A stretch of 64,000 nt of DNA, taken from Kaistella chaponensis (GTDB lineage Bacteria > Bacteroidota > Bacteroidia > Flavobacteriales > Weeksellaceae). Numbering within the stretch: the first letter of the stretch is position 1; each line of letters opens with the position of its first letter. The stretch lies in the NCBI RefSeq assembly GCF_900156725.1, contig NZ_FTOI01000002.1, forward strand, positions 248,001 through 312,000. The letters run 5' to 3'. The position numbers and the translations under genes are program-made. This document shows positions 17,689 through 26,404 of this stretch, piece by piece. The notes beneath the pieces are model-generated. The model made no database searches. It was given only the letters and a program-made list of their open reading frames with translations, and was not told the origin of the DNA.

Positions 17689-17894
17689 ATAATTTTGCTC
17701 AATTGATATCTGATCATGTCACTTTATCTTAAACGAGAGGATTTTTCTAAAACAACTTCATTACAATCGTCCGCTGCAACAATTTGCGTTTGCAAAGATG
17801 ATAAGTTCTCCTTTTCGATTTTAGTCACGATTCTCTTTTCCTTACCTTTGCAAAAAATTAGAACCTCGATCTTTTGATTGTGGCATTTCACCTT

Positions 17895-19325
17895 ATGAAT
17901 ATCAATCTTACGCAAAATAAAAATTTCAAAACCTTTAAGATTTTTTCTGAAGTTGCGGCCAAAAATAACCAAACTCTTTTTATTGTCGGTGGGTACGTTC
18001 GTGATCTTTTGATGAAACGGCAAAGTCCGACCGATATTGATTTTGTTACCGAAGGAAATGGAATAGAGCTCGCAAAAGCGGCCGCAAATGAACTCCATCC
18101 AAAACTAAAGGTTTCTGTTTTCAAAAATTACGGAACAGCAATGTTTAAGCATGCAGGACTCGATTTAGAATTTGTAGGCGCACGGAAAGAAAGTTACAGT
18201 GAAGATTCACGAAAACCTTCCGTAGAAATTGGAACTTTAGAAGACGACCAAAAACGCCGTGATTTCACGATCAACGCTTTGGCAATTTCTCTAAATAAAG
18301 ATACTTTTGGCGATTTGAGCGATCCTTTTGGTGGTATTAATGATCTCAAAAATAAAATTATTCGTACTCCTTTAGAACCAAGCCAAACTTATTCTGATGA
18401 TCCTTTGCGAATGATGCGGGCAATTCGGTTTGCTTCAACATTAAATTTTAAGATTGAAGAAAATTCATTAAACGCCATAAAAAAAGAAAAGGAAAGAATA
18501 AAAATTGTCTCGCTCGAACGAATCATGGTTGAATTTAATAAAATCATGCTTTCTGCAAAACCGTCTTTAGGTTTACGATTAATGGAGGAAACTGGTTTGA
18601 TGCAGATCATCATTCCGGAGTTAACTGCACTAAAGGGAATTGAAGAAGTTGAAGGGCAAACTCACAAAGACAATTTCTGGCACACCCTAGAAGTGGTAGA
18701 TAATATTTCGAAAAACACCGATAATCTTTGGCTTCGATGGGCTGCATTGTTGCACGATATCGGAAAAGCGCCTACCAAAAAATTTGTTGACGGAATTGGC
18801 TGGACTTTTCACGGACACGAATTTCTGGGTTCTAAAATGGTAAAAAATCTTTTCTACCGTTTAAAATTACCGCTCGGTTCCGATATGAAATATGTGCAGA
18901 AACTCGTCAAACTTTCCTCACGACCAATTGCTTTAGTTGATGACGGAACATCTGATTCTGCATTACGACGACTTTTATTTGATGCAGGCGATGATTTGGA
19001 AGATTTGTTTATTTTGAATAAAGCCGATATCACCACCAAAAATTCTTCAAAGCAAGCCAAGTTCAAAAAGAATTTCGAAGATGTTGCCGTTAAAATTAAA
19101 GAAGTAGAAGAGAAAGATCAGATCAGAAATTTTCAACCCCCAATTTCTGGCGAAGAAATTATGGCCCTTTTTGGATTAAATCCTGGACGTGAAATCGGGA
19201 TTTTAAAAGAAAAAGTTAAAGAAGCAATTCTGGAAGGTGAAATTGGAAATGACAAAGAGCAAGCGCGGGAATTTGTCATTAAAGAAGGAAAATTACTCGG
19301 ATTGGAAATTGCAGACTCAGTATAA
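17895..19325 (+). CDS. cca: CCA tRNA nucleotidyltransferase / polyA polymerase-HD family
   Basis: 476 residues from the ATG at 17895 (an upstream in-frame start would add seven residues and lacks support). N-terminal class II nucleotidyltransferase head with FIVGGYVRDLLM (30-40) and catalytic DID (Asp48, Asp50); RRDFTINALA near 130; PLRMMRAIRFASTLNF (the neck segment), and a C-terminal HD domain (LLHDIGKAPTK near 294). It adds or repairs the 3' CCA of tRNA, here essential since the tRNA in this window has no encoded CCA. A -7-like TACCTTTG at 17843-17850 is a possible promoter. Confidence 0.93.
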   Translation: MNINLTQNKNFKTFKIFSEVAAKNNQTLFIVGGYVRDLLMKRQSPTDIDFVTEGNGIELAKAAANELHPKLKVSVFKNYGTAMFKHAGLDLEFVGARKESYSEDSRKPSVEIGTLEDDQKRRDFTINALAISLNKDTFGDLSDPFGGINDLKNKIIRTPLEPSQTYSDDPLRMMRAIRFASTLNFKIEENSLNAIKKEKERIKIVSLERIMVEFNKIMLSAKPSLGLRLMEETGLMQIIIPELTALKGIEEVEGQTHKDNFWHTLEVVDNISKNTDNLWLRWAALLHDIGKAPTKKFVDGIGWTFHGHEFLGSKMVKNLFYRLKLPLGSDMKYVQKLVKLSSRPIALVDDGTSDSALRRLLFDAGDDLEDLFILNKADITTKNSSKQAKFKKNFEDVAVKIKEVEEKDQIRNFQPPISGEEIMALFGLNPGREIGILKEKVKEAILEGEIGNDKEQAREFVIKEGKLLGLEIADSV

Positions 19326-19351
19326 TTGTGTGTTTCTTCTTTCATAGAAAC

Positions 19352-19380
19352 AAAAAAACGCCTTTTTCCAAGCGTTTTTC
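19352..19380. terminator. Bidirectional terminator
   Basis: AAAAACGC (19354-19361) with GCGTTTTT (19372-19379) between convergent cca and the T9SS gene; each strand has the T-run on its exit side. Confidence 0.7.
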
Positions 19381-19393
19381 CGTTTATTATAAG

Positions 19394-20356
19394 TTATTTT
19401 TTAATGATTTTTTGAGTGATCTTTCCTTTAGCGGTGATTATTTCTAAAAGATAATTTCCGGCAGGAAGATTTTTCAGATCAATTTTTTCATTTTCAGAAA
19501 CGATTACTTTTTGTCCTGTGATAGAATATACATTGATGTTTTTAATTTCTTCTCTTGATTTAATTTGAACAAAATCACTGGTCGGATTTGGATAAATCTG
19601 GAAATCAGATCTTGATAAGTGTGCGGTTCCTAAAACCTCCGTAAATTCATTGATAACACCCACTGCATCGAGATCGAAACCTCCGGAAGCAAAATTTGTC
19701 GGGTAGGGATCGTTGACAATATTTCCAACACTGTCTACGGTTCCATATAGCGGATTGATGGTCCCCACCACATCAATAATTTTCACATGGGTGATCTTAT
19801 CTTTATTCAGCAACGCATGGTCTGGAAGTTCAGAAATGTCGAAAGGGGTTCCATAATTTGCTTTGTATTTTCCTGCCAGATTATTAATTTTTGTTGCATC
19901 TACAGCGCCAAAAGTTCCCACCTGCGTTGCTGTAGAAGTAAGACTTGTTGCAGGGAATCTAAAAAAGTTAATCCCGTCTGAACTCGCTTCCACAAATGCC
20001 AGTTCCAAAAAAGTATCATTAAAAGAGTTCTCAAAGACCGCGAAATCTGCTCCGGAACCATTGGTAATTGGTTTGGCGAAAGTTAAAACCGCAGTCCCAC
20101 CATCTCCCAAACTTACAATACCGCTTCCATCAGCAATTCCGGTAGCATTCACTGCAGTTCCCACCGAGGCTAAGACCACTGTACTTGCAGCAATATCTTG
20201 CGGTCCTCTAACTACGGACGCTTCTGTTGCCCAACTTTTAAAAAGTGGATCATTTTTAAAAATCGCTTTAGATCCGGCTTGACCTGCAGGTGGATCGAAT
20301 TGAGCAAATAGAATCGATGGAAGTACAGTCAGTAATAAATGATAATTTTTTGTCAT
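19394..20356 (-). CDS. T9SS type A surface protein in the B12-uptake locus
   Basis: 320 residues: signal peptide (ends ...LPSILFAQ), a beta-type domain (about 20-240) with the segments SWATEASVVRGPQDIA, SLGDGGTAVLTFAKPITNGSGADFAVFENSF and LELAFVEASSDGINFFRFPA, then a type A sorting domain (DFQIYPNPTSDFVQIKS...). The FENSF...LAFVEVSSDG pattern recurs in Bacteroidota cell-surface proteins that accompany B12-type TonB loci. Its position downstream of a riboswitch-controlled receptor and a BtuG-like lipoprotein suggests a surface ligand-capture role; this is inference. A strong terminator (20433-20461) lies between it and the preceding gene, so it may have partial or independent transcription. 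Confidence 0.78.
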   Translation of the reverse strand: MTKNYHLLLTVLPSILFAQFDPPAGQAGSKAIFKNDPLFKSWATEASVVRGPQDIAASTVVLASVGTAVNATGIADGSGIVSLGDGGTAVLTFAKPITNGSGADFAVFENSFNDTFLELAFVEASSDGINFFRFPATSLTSTATQVGTFGAVDATKINNLAGKYKANYGTPFDISELPDHALLNKDKITHVKIIDVVGTINPLYGTVDSVGNIVNDPYPTNFASGGFDLDAVGVINEFTEVLGTAHLSRSDFQIYPNPTSDFVQIKSREEIKNINVYSITGQKVIVSENEKIDLKNLPAGNYLLEIITAKGKITQKIIKK

Positions 20357-20432
20357 ATTTTTTAAATTTAGATGTAGAATTTTAAGACCTGTGCTTTTTG
20401 GTCTTTTTTAAGGTGTAAAAGTTTAAGAAAAA

Positions 20433-20461
20433 TCCGCCTCAACAAAAATTATTGAGGCGGA
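20433..20461 (-). terminator. Terminator between btuG-like gene and T9SS gene
   Basis: TCCGCCTCAA (20433-20442) pairs perfectly with TTGAGGCGGA (20452-20461); on the minus strand it is followed by TTTTTCTT. It lies after the btuG-like gene and before the T9SS gene. Confidence 0.85.
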
Positions 20462-20472
20462 GGAAATAATTT

Positions 20473-21513
20473 TTAGTTCTGGAAAAAACCGTTGGTTCCT
20501 CGTCCGGCCTCAAAAGTTTTGATCACACTTCCTGTAGTGGAATAAACGGTTACTTTGCTGTCTGCCGTAAATCCATTTGCATCCGAAGTATAGATTTTTC
20601 CGTTGATCACATTAAATCCGTAAAGAGCAGAATACTGTCCTCCTGTTGCAGTTACAATGGGTGTTGTAGGCGTTACAGTAGCACTCATATCCATCGAATA
20701 AACTTTGTTTCCAGAGGAAAAATAGTATTTTCCACCGTCAATATCAAGATTAGTCGCATTGGAAATTCCCGTAAGTGTAGTCGTTTTTGTAATCGTTCCT
20801 GCAGCCGAGATTTGATAAATATAGGAATCTGTAGTTCCTGCAGCAATGGTATAAACGATTGAATTATTGGAAATGGTCTTATTAATATTTCCGTTTGGCA
20901 AAGTTACTACCGAAGCCACCTCGTTTGTTGCAGGATTTATTCTGGTCAGTGTATTTCCGAAACCAAAAGTTGCATTTTGTACGAAAATAGTTCCACCCGC
21001 TTCAACAATGCGTTCTGCCGTATCTGTGAATGCGATTTTTTTAACAAATGAAAGATCAGATAATTTGTAAATAGTCACAGATTTTGGACCTAAATATTCA
21101 TCGTTCGTTATGTAAATAAAATTATTGGCAATTGAAATATAACGCGGCTGATTGATTTGAGCCGTGATTTCTCCTGTTTTTTTGAAGGTATACCGATTGA
21201 CAACTGTGATTTTATTTGAATTATTTAAAACCAAATAAGCATTATCGCCATTGTAAGTAATCGTTTGCAATACATCACCCAGATCGGTTCCGTTATTTTT
21301 TTTGTAAACATCCTGTTCAATGGTTGCTAAATCGTTGGAAAGAAAAGTAACTGATGCACTTGGAGTTCCGAAATTCCCTTCATTAAGAACGAATATTCCG
21401 TTTTCATAAGCACCTTTTGGAAGTTCAATTGGTTCATCAGATTCAGATCTACAGGAAATGTTGAACAACAGAGTCAGTGCAAAAACCGACATTAGAATTT
21501 TAGAAAATTTCAT
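20473..21513 (-). CDS. BtuG-like beta-propeller lipoprotein (YncE/DUF5074 type)
   Basis: 346 residues with a lipoprotein signal ending LLFNISC. The mature start GIFVLNEGNFGTPSASVTFLS and the repeated pattern of short blades (ITYNGDNAYLVLNNSNKITVVNRYTFKKTGEI, then NYIYITNDEYLGPKSVTIYKLS) are those of a beta-propeller of the BtuG/DUF5074 group. In Bacteroides, BtuG is an outer-surface lipoprotein that binds cobalamin tightly and lids the BtuB barrel. Placement 11 bp after a riboswitch-controlled TonB receptor supports the same role. The assignment is from sequence pattern and context. Confidence 0.82.
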   Translation of the reverse strand: MKFSKILMSVFALTLLFNISCRSESDEPIELPKGAYENGIFVLNEGNFGTPSASVTFLSNDLATIEQDVYKKNNGTDLGDVLQTITYNGDNAYLVLNNSNKITVVNRYTFKKTGEITAQINQPRYISIANNFIYITNDEYLGPKSVTIYKLSDLSFVKKIAFTDTAERIVEAGGTIFVQNATFGFGNTLTRINPATNEVASVVTLPNGNINKTISNNSIVYTIAAGTTDSYIYQISAAGTITKTTTLTGISNATNLDIDGGKYYFSSGNKVYSMDMSATVTPTTPIVTATGGQYSALYGFNVINGKIYTSDANGFTADSKVTVYSTTGSVIKTFEAGRGTNGFFQN

Positions 21514-21524
21514 ACTATTTATTT

Positions 21525-23351
21525 TTAAAAGTTGATTAAGAGATTAGCTGCATAATTCCTTTTTGGCAAAGGAAAGTAGGCTGTAGTTTCATAGATTTGA
21601 TCAAATAAATTATTCGCTTTGAAACCGATTTGATAGTGTTTTAAGATTTTTATATGGAGTCCTGCATTCATTACAAAATAACTTTTCAGGGCGGAACTCA
21701 ATTTTTCATCTTCGCTGGTAAACGTTAAACCATTGAACATTCCCTGCGCAAAAATTTCGATGAAATCATAACGATAAGAAGCATTTCCGAAGATCTTATG
21801 TTGAGGAACGTATGATAAAAACCGATTGGTTTCTACATTTTTTGAATTTGTATAAATGTATCCAAGAGAGAATTTTGCATTGTTTTTTCCAAAATCTTTT
21901 ACAAAATCAAGTTGAGATTCCAGTCCGTAACTTTCTACATTATTAATGTTGCTTGGCGACCAGATCCCGCCAGAATTCGGCAACCAACGAATCATGTTTT
22001 CGATGTTGATGTAAAATGGCGTTATATTTAATTTAAAATTTTTGTACTGAAAACGATTTCCCAGATCGGCCTGCAGCGAGGTTTCTGATTTCAGATCCAA
22101 ATTTCCGCCCGGTTGCCAGTAAAGATCATTAAATGAGGGAAATCTGAAATTTTTTGAAGCATTAAAAATAAGGGAATACCAATTATTTACATTGACTTTT
22201 CCTGAAAACGAATAAAGAACTGGAGTTTCAATTGCTTCTACAAAATCTTTCTTTATTCCGGCTTCAAAATTGACTTTTTGCGAAGCATTCCATCTCACCA
22301 AACCTGCGATAGAACCTGCATTTCTTTCCACATTTGAGATTCCGGACTGAAAACCTTGTCCTTTGTTCAGTTGATATTCACCAATGAAATTAAATGCCAG
22401 TTTTTCATTAAAAATATAATTGAAATCATTTTTCGCCAAATAAATTTTCGCAGTTCCACCGCTGCTTTTTGCTTTGTTGATATTGCTGAAATATTGAAAT
22501 TCATCTTCCAGATAGGCCAACCGAAAAATATTCTGCACTTTTTCTGTACGAAAATTCCAATTGACCAGACTTCGGAACGTATCTGAGATATATTTCGTTT
22601 TCGTCATCGACTCCGAGAAGATAGGGTAGTGTTGAACACCGTTATAGATTTGAGTTTGCCAGGAAATGGTATTTTTCGAATTGATCTTGTAAGCTGCTCC
22701 CAAATTGAAATTTCTGTTGTCGTATTCGCCGTTCAAATTGGTGTAGTTCTTTTCCGGAACATCATAATCATTGTCACTTTTTACAAAATTTCCAGAGACT
22801 TTTACCGACAAGTGATCGTTGCTGTAAGATGATTTTAGAAATGAATTAAAGGTGTTGTAAGAACCGCCTTCCGCAAAAAAGCTCGTCTTGAATCCTTTCT
22901 TAAATGATAATTCATTATTCAAATGCACTGTTCCGCCGATTGCGCCGCTTCCATAAATTACACTTCCGCCGCCGGATTTTATTTCGAGTTGATCGTAACC
23001 CAAAAGATTCAGATTGTTGATGTCGCCTTGACCTAAGAAGATGGAATTAATATTGATTCCGTTCCAAATAAATGCGGTTTGCTGTGCACTCGTTCCTCGG
23101 AAAGACGGTGAGGAAACCATTCCGCGACCATTTTCTTTGATGTAAACCGGCGATTGAAAACGCAGTACTTCTGAAAGATTTGTCGAGTTTTTTAATAGAT
23201 CGGCTTCATCTAAATTTTCAATTTTATGAAATTTCTTAGAATTTTTCAACTGGCTGTCGAAAATGTAAACCGTGTCGATTGCTTCCTCTTGAGCAAAACC
23301 CAAGAAATAAAACAATAGAAAAACAGCCGAAAATTGGTATTTTTTAGTCAT
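21525..23351 (-). CDS. btuB: TonB-dependent receptor, cobalamin uptake (BtuB-like)
   Basis: 608 residues with a signal peptide (MTKKYQFSAVFLLFYFLGFAQ), plug domain (about 40-160, with SPSFRGTSAQQTAFIWNGININ and GSGAIGGTVHLN), then a 22-strand barrel rich in alternating aromatics that ends LLINF with terminal Phe. It is preceded directly by a cobalamin riboswitch, which is the main ground for naming the substrate. Energy would come from TonB-ExbBD, not present in the window. The gene is followed by the BtuG-like lipoprotein and probably transcribed with it. Confidence 0.9.
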   Translation of the reverse strand: MTKKYQFSAVFLLFYFLGFAQEEAIDTVYIFDSQLKNSKKFHKIENLDEADLLKNSTNLSEVLRFQSPVYIKENGRGMVSSPSFRGTSAQQTAFIWNGININSIFLGQGDINNLNLLGYDQLEIKSGGGSVIYGSGAIGGTVHLNNELSFKKGFKTSFFAEGGSYNTFNSFLKSSYSNDHLSVKVSGNFVKSDNDYDVPEKNYTNLNGEYDNRNFNLGAAYKINSKNTISWQTQIYNGVQHYPIFSESMTKTKYISDTFRSLVNWNFRTEKVQNIFRLAYLEDEFQYFSNINKAKSSGGTAKIYLAKNDFNYIFNEKLAFNFIGEYQLNKGQGFQSGISNVERNAGSIAGLVRWNASQKVNFEAGIKKDFVEAIETPVLYSFSGKVNVNNWYSLIFNASKNFRFPSFNDLYWQPGGNLDLKSETSLQADLGNRFQYKNFKLNITPFYINIENMIRWLPNSGGIWSPSNINNVESYGLESQLDFVKDFGKNNAKFSLGYIYTNSKNVETNRFLSYVPQHKIFGNASYRYDFIEIFAQGMFNGLTFTSEDEKLSSALKSYFVMNAGLHIKILKHYQIGFKANNLFDQIYETTAYFPLPKRNYAANLLINF

Positions 23352-23389
23352 TATTGCAGCCTTTCCTCCGAAAGCATTTTATATGTTAA

Positions 23390-23530
23390 TACTTTCAGTA
23401 AGGTCTCCTGACTTTCACAAAACTGCACCTTCCCGATTTCTCAGTGGTTGTATTGCAGTTTCAATGGTGGTGATTTACAGTTGCGGGGACAGTTTGTGAT
23501 TTGCACACAATTCCCTTTTCTAAAAGCAAT
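23390..23530 (-). promoter_or_regulatory. Cobalamin riboswitch
   Basis: Read on the minus strand, the region contains the conserved blocks in order: AAAAGGGAA, CCCGCAACTGTAA, CCACTG, GGGAAGG and the B12 box GTCAGGAGACC (complement at 23402-23412), followed by about 40 nt to the btuB-like start. It lies directly under a promoter at 23532-23563. The aptamer senses adenosylcobalamin and shuts down expression of the uptake genes when it is abundant. Confidence 0.93.
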
Positions 23531-23531
23531 G

Positions 23532-23563
23532 CAAAGGTAATGGATTATCTTGTAGGAAACAAA
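23532..23563 (-). promoter_or_regulatory. Promoter of the B12-uptake locus
   Basis: Minus strand: TTTG (23560-23563), 20-bp spacer, TACCTTTG (23532-23539), placing transcription start at the 5' edge of the riboswitch. Confidence 0.75.
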
Positions 23564-23616
23564 GAAAACCGTTTTAAGGTTAAATTTCTGCGTTCTAGCC
23601 AGTCAAGACACCGTAT

Positions 23617-25698
23617 TTATTTTAGATTCATCAGTTCTCCTGCTGTTTTATTTTTCAAATAATGATAGGTTTCGAGCTGTGACCGCCTTTTTATTTGATC
23701 ACCTTCCACATAATGGTTGCTCAATTTTTTATCCAGAATCCTAGCTTTTACATTATCGCTCAACTGAAGGTCGAGCAAATCTTTAATTTCTTTTTTAAGG
23801 TTTTTTTGGGTGATTTTTGCGGCCGCTTCAATGCGGTAGTCTAGATTTCGCGTCATCCAATCGGCAGAAGAAATGTAGGTGTCCTCATTGCCTTTGTTAT
23901 AAAAATACATGACTCTCGCATGTTCCAGATATTCATCAACAATACTGATCGCTGTGATTTTCTGTTTAAATTCTTTCTGATTAACAGCACAGTAAATGCC
24001 GCGTACAATCATTTTCACAAGAACTCCTGCGTTTGCAGCTTCGTATATTTTCTCGATTAATTCGCGGTCGCTCAGTGAATTTGTTTTGATAATCATGAGC
24101 GCTTTTCTTCCTGCATGAGCTTCTTCAATCTCTTTATCGATGTGTTGAATGATTTTTTCGCGCATAAATTGTGGACATACCAATAATTTTTTGCAGCCTT
24201 TCAATCCATGAATGATATCCTCTTTTGGTTTTTTCAGAACATTGAAAATCTTATTGATATCTGCCATAATTACACGGTCCGAAGTCATTAGCAGATGATC
24301 GCCATAAATTTTTGCGGTTTTTTCATTGAAATTTCCGGTACTTACGAAACCGTATTGCATTGTTTTATTGTTAACGCGCTTTTTGATGACACAAAGTTTT
24401 GCATGAACTTTTTTGTTCGGAATTCCCATCAAAACCTTTACTCCTTCTTGTTCTAGAATTTCTTTCCAGCCCAGATTGCTTTCTTCATCAAACCTTGCAC
24501 GCAGTTCTAACATTACGGTTACTTCTTTTCCATTTCGTGCGGCATTAATCAACGCGTTGATTATTTTCGAGTTGCTCGCCAATCGATACGCGGTAACTTG
24601 AATCGATTTTACATCAGGATCCATTGCAGATTCCCGCAGCAAATCGATGACCGGAGTGTAATGGTGATAAGGAAAAGTTAGAAGGATATCGGTTTTTTGA
24701 ATCACATCGGTGACTCTTTTTCCTACCAATTCGGGGTGATCGAAAGAGGTTCTTTCCACAGGTTTTTTATACGCTTTAAAAACGTCGGGAAAATCCATAA
24801 AATGGCGAAAATTATGAATTTTTCCACCTGGAATAATGCTGTCTTTTTTGGTTAAATGTAATTTTCTGATCAGGAATTCGATTAACGCTTTATCCATCGC
24901 TTTATCAAATACAAAACGGGTAGGTTTCCCTTTGCGGCGCGATTTGATGCCTTTCTCAATTTTTTGTGCAAGCGTTGTTTTGATATCATTGTCTAAATCG
25001 AATTCTGCGTCTTTGGTCACTTTAAAACAATGCGCTTCGAAATCATCGTAGCCGAAATACGAAAAAATGTGGGGCAAATTATAGGTGATGACATCTTCTA
25101 AAAGGATGACGTTTTTGCTTTCGTCCTCGGAAGGTAGTAATACAAAACGACCCAGAACTCGCGACGGAATTTCGATGATGGCATATTTGCATTCGTACTG
25201 AAATTGCTTTGTTCGCATTGCAATCCCTAAATAAAGCGACTTATCTCGGAGATAAGGCATCGGAGAATTCTCATTGAGCAAAATCGGAATCACATTGCTT
25301 TCTACCATCTCATCAAAATATTTTACCACAAATTCTTTCTGCGCATTGGTAAGGTCTTTCGAATTTTTGATGAAAACATTTTGATCAGCCATTTCTACCA
25401 GAATTTTTTTCCAGGTTTTATCGAAATCTTGCTGTTGTTTGATGACCACGTCGGTGATCTTTTGCAAAATTTTTGTCGGTGGTTGGTAAAAAGATTCGGA
25501 GATGTATTTTTCTTTAAAATCCATTGCACGTTTTAATCCCGCAACACGTACGCGAAAAAATTCATCTAAATTATTAGAAAAAATTCCCAGAAACCGAATG
25601 CGCAGATGAAGAGGAACTTCTACATCCATCGCCTCTTGCAAAACTCTTTCGTTAAAAGCGAGCCAGGTAATATCTCTTGGGTTAAATAAATTCGACAT
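23617..25698 (-). CDS. ppk1: Polyphosphate kinase 1
   Basis: 693 residues from MSNLFNPRDITWLAFNERVLQEA; an earlier in-frame start would add 58 unlikely residues. The N-terminal and head domains include FFRVRVAGLKRAMDF and ENSPMPYLRDKSLYLG. The two phospholipase-D-like catalytic domains carry KVHAKLCVIKKR (phosphohistidine region) and EHARVMYFYNKGNEDTYISSADWMTRNLDYRIE (second histidine and nucleotide-binding region). It reversibly makes polyphosphate from ATP. A single gene, divergent from the Crp/Fnr-type gene, with no ppx partner nearby. Confidence 0.95.
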   Translation of the reverse strand: MSNLFNPRDITWLAFNERVLQEAMDVEVPLHLRIRFLGIFSNNLDEFFRVRVAGLKRAMDFKEKYISESFYQPPTKILQKITDVVIKQQQDFDKTWKKILVEMADQNVFIKNSKDLTNAQKEFVVKYFDEMVESNVIPILLNENSPMPYLRDKSLYLGIAMRTKQFQYECKYAIIEIPSRVLGRFVLLPSEDESKNVILLEDVITYNLPHIFSYFGYDDFEAHCFKVTKDAEFDLDNDIKTTLAQKIEKGIKSRRKGKPTRFVFDKAMDKALIEFLIRKLHLTKKDSIIPGGKIHNFRHFMDFPDVFKAYKKPVERTSFDHPELVGKRVTDVIQKTDILLTFPYHHYTPVIDLLRESAMDPDVKSIQVTAYRLASNSKIINALINAARNGKEVTVMLELRARFDEESNLGWKEILEQEGVKVLMGIPNKKVHAKLCVIKKRVNNKTMQYGFVSTGNFNEKTAKIYGDHLLMTSDRVIMADINKIFNVLKKPKEDIIHGLKGCKKLLVCPQFMREKIIQHIDKEIEEAHAGRKALMIIKTNSLSDRELIEKIYEAANAGVLVKMIVRGIYCAVNQKEFKQKITAISIVDEYLEHARVMYFYNKGNEDTYISSADWMTRNLDYRIEAAAKITQKNLKKEIKDLLDLQLSDNVKARILDKKLSNHYVEGDQIKRRSQLETYHYLKNKTAGELMNLK

Positions 25699-25750
25699 TT
25701 TAATAGAATTAGATTTTTCCCAAAAATAGGGAATTTTCCGCATTAGTTTG

Positions 25751-25793
25751 TGATCACAATCATAGGTGGAACAATAATTAATTGTTAAATTTG
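25751..25793 (+). promoter_or_regulatory. Promoter with Fnr-like box for the Crp/Fnr gene (possible autoregulation)
   Basis: Palindromic box TGATCACAATCA (25751-25762; TGAT-N4-ATCA) centred at 25756.5, and a -7 element TAAATTTG (25786-25793) whose upstream edge is 29.5 bp from the box centre. This is the arrangement of a class II activator site. The start codon follows at 25808. Confidence 0.6.
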
Positions 25794-25807
25794 AATCAAA
25801 TAAAATT

Positions 25808-26404
25808 ATGTTTTCTAAAGAAATTTTGTTGCAAAATAAAATTCCGCTCCTCCATTTTAAGAAAAAGGACACGCTTTTTCGGGAAGATCAGAAAGCGGTT
25901 AATTTGTACTATTTGCTAGAAGGGGAGATTAAAATTTACAATACCGATTCTGAAGGTAAAGAGTTTTTGATCAGTACCGTATTAAATAATATGTTTTTGG
26001 GTGAACCTCCTTTTCTGTTGGGCGAAAGATATCCTGCAAATGCAATCATTACAAGCGATACAGCCAAAGTTTTCTGCTTTAATGAGGAGCAATTTCAGAC
26101 CTTTATGCTTGATAACCCAACCTTACTTTTTAGTTTCACGAAAGAAATTGCGCGCAAAGCGTATGAAAAAACCATGAAGCTGAAATCCATTGTTCATTTA
26201 AATCCAAATGAAAGAATTCTTCAGTTTTTAAAAATTTATAAGAGAAATTTAGGATTGGATTCTGACGAAAAAATAATCATTGATGTTACCCGCAAAGAAA
26301 TGGCTAATTCAACCGGGTTGGCTATAGAAACGGTAATTCGCGCAGTGAAAAAGATGGAAAGAGAAGAAAAGCTGCAATTGATCAATCATAAAATTTACTA
26401 CTAA
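25808..26404 (+). CDS. Crp/Fnr family transcriptional regulator
   Basis: 198 residues: N-terminal cyclic-nucleotide-binding-like beta roll (about 10-115: LFREDQKAVNLYYLLEGEIKIYNTDSEGKEF...), dimer helix (125-145), and C-terminal winged helix (DVTRKEMANSTGLAIETVIRAVKKMEREEKL, with the recognition helix ETVIR keeping the Glu and Arg that contact TGA in Fnr/Crp). There is just one cysteine (in VFCF), so it cannot ligate an Fnr-type iron-sulphur cluster; it may be a haem-type nitric-oxide sensor of the Dnr group, or sense another signal. Its own promoter and those of the nos cytochromes carry TGAT-N4-ATCA-like boxes. It overlaps the next gene by one base. Confidence 0.88.
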   Translation: MFSKEILLQNKIPLLHFKKKDTLFREDQKAVNLYYLLEGEIKIYNTDSEGKEFLISTVLNNMFLGEPPFLLGERYPANAIITSDTAKVFCFNEEQFQTFMLDNPTLLFSFTKEIARKAYEKTMKLKSIVHLNPNERILQFLKIYKRNLGLDSDEKIIIDVTRKEMANSTGLAIETVIRAVKKMEREEKLQLINHKIYY

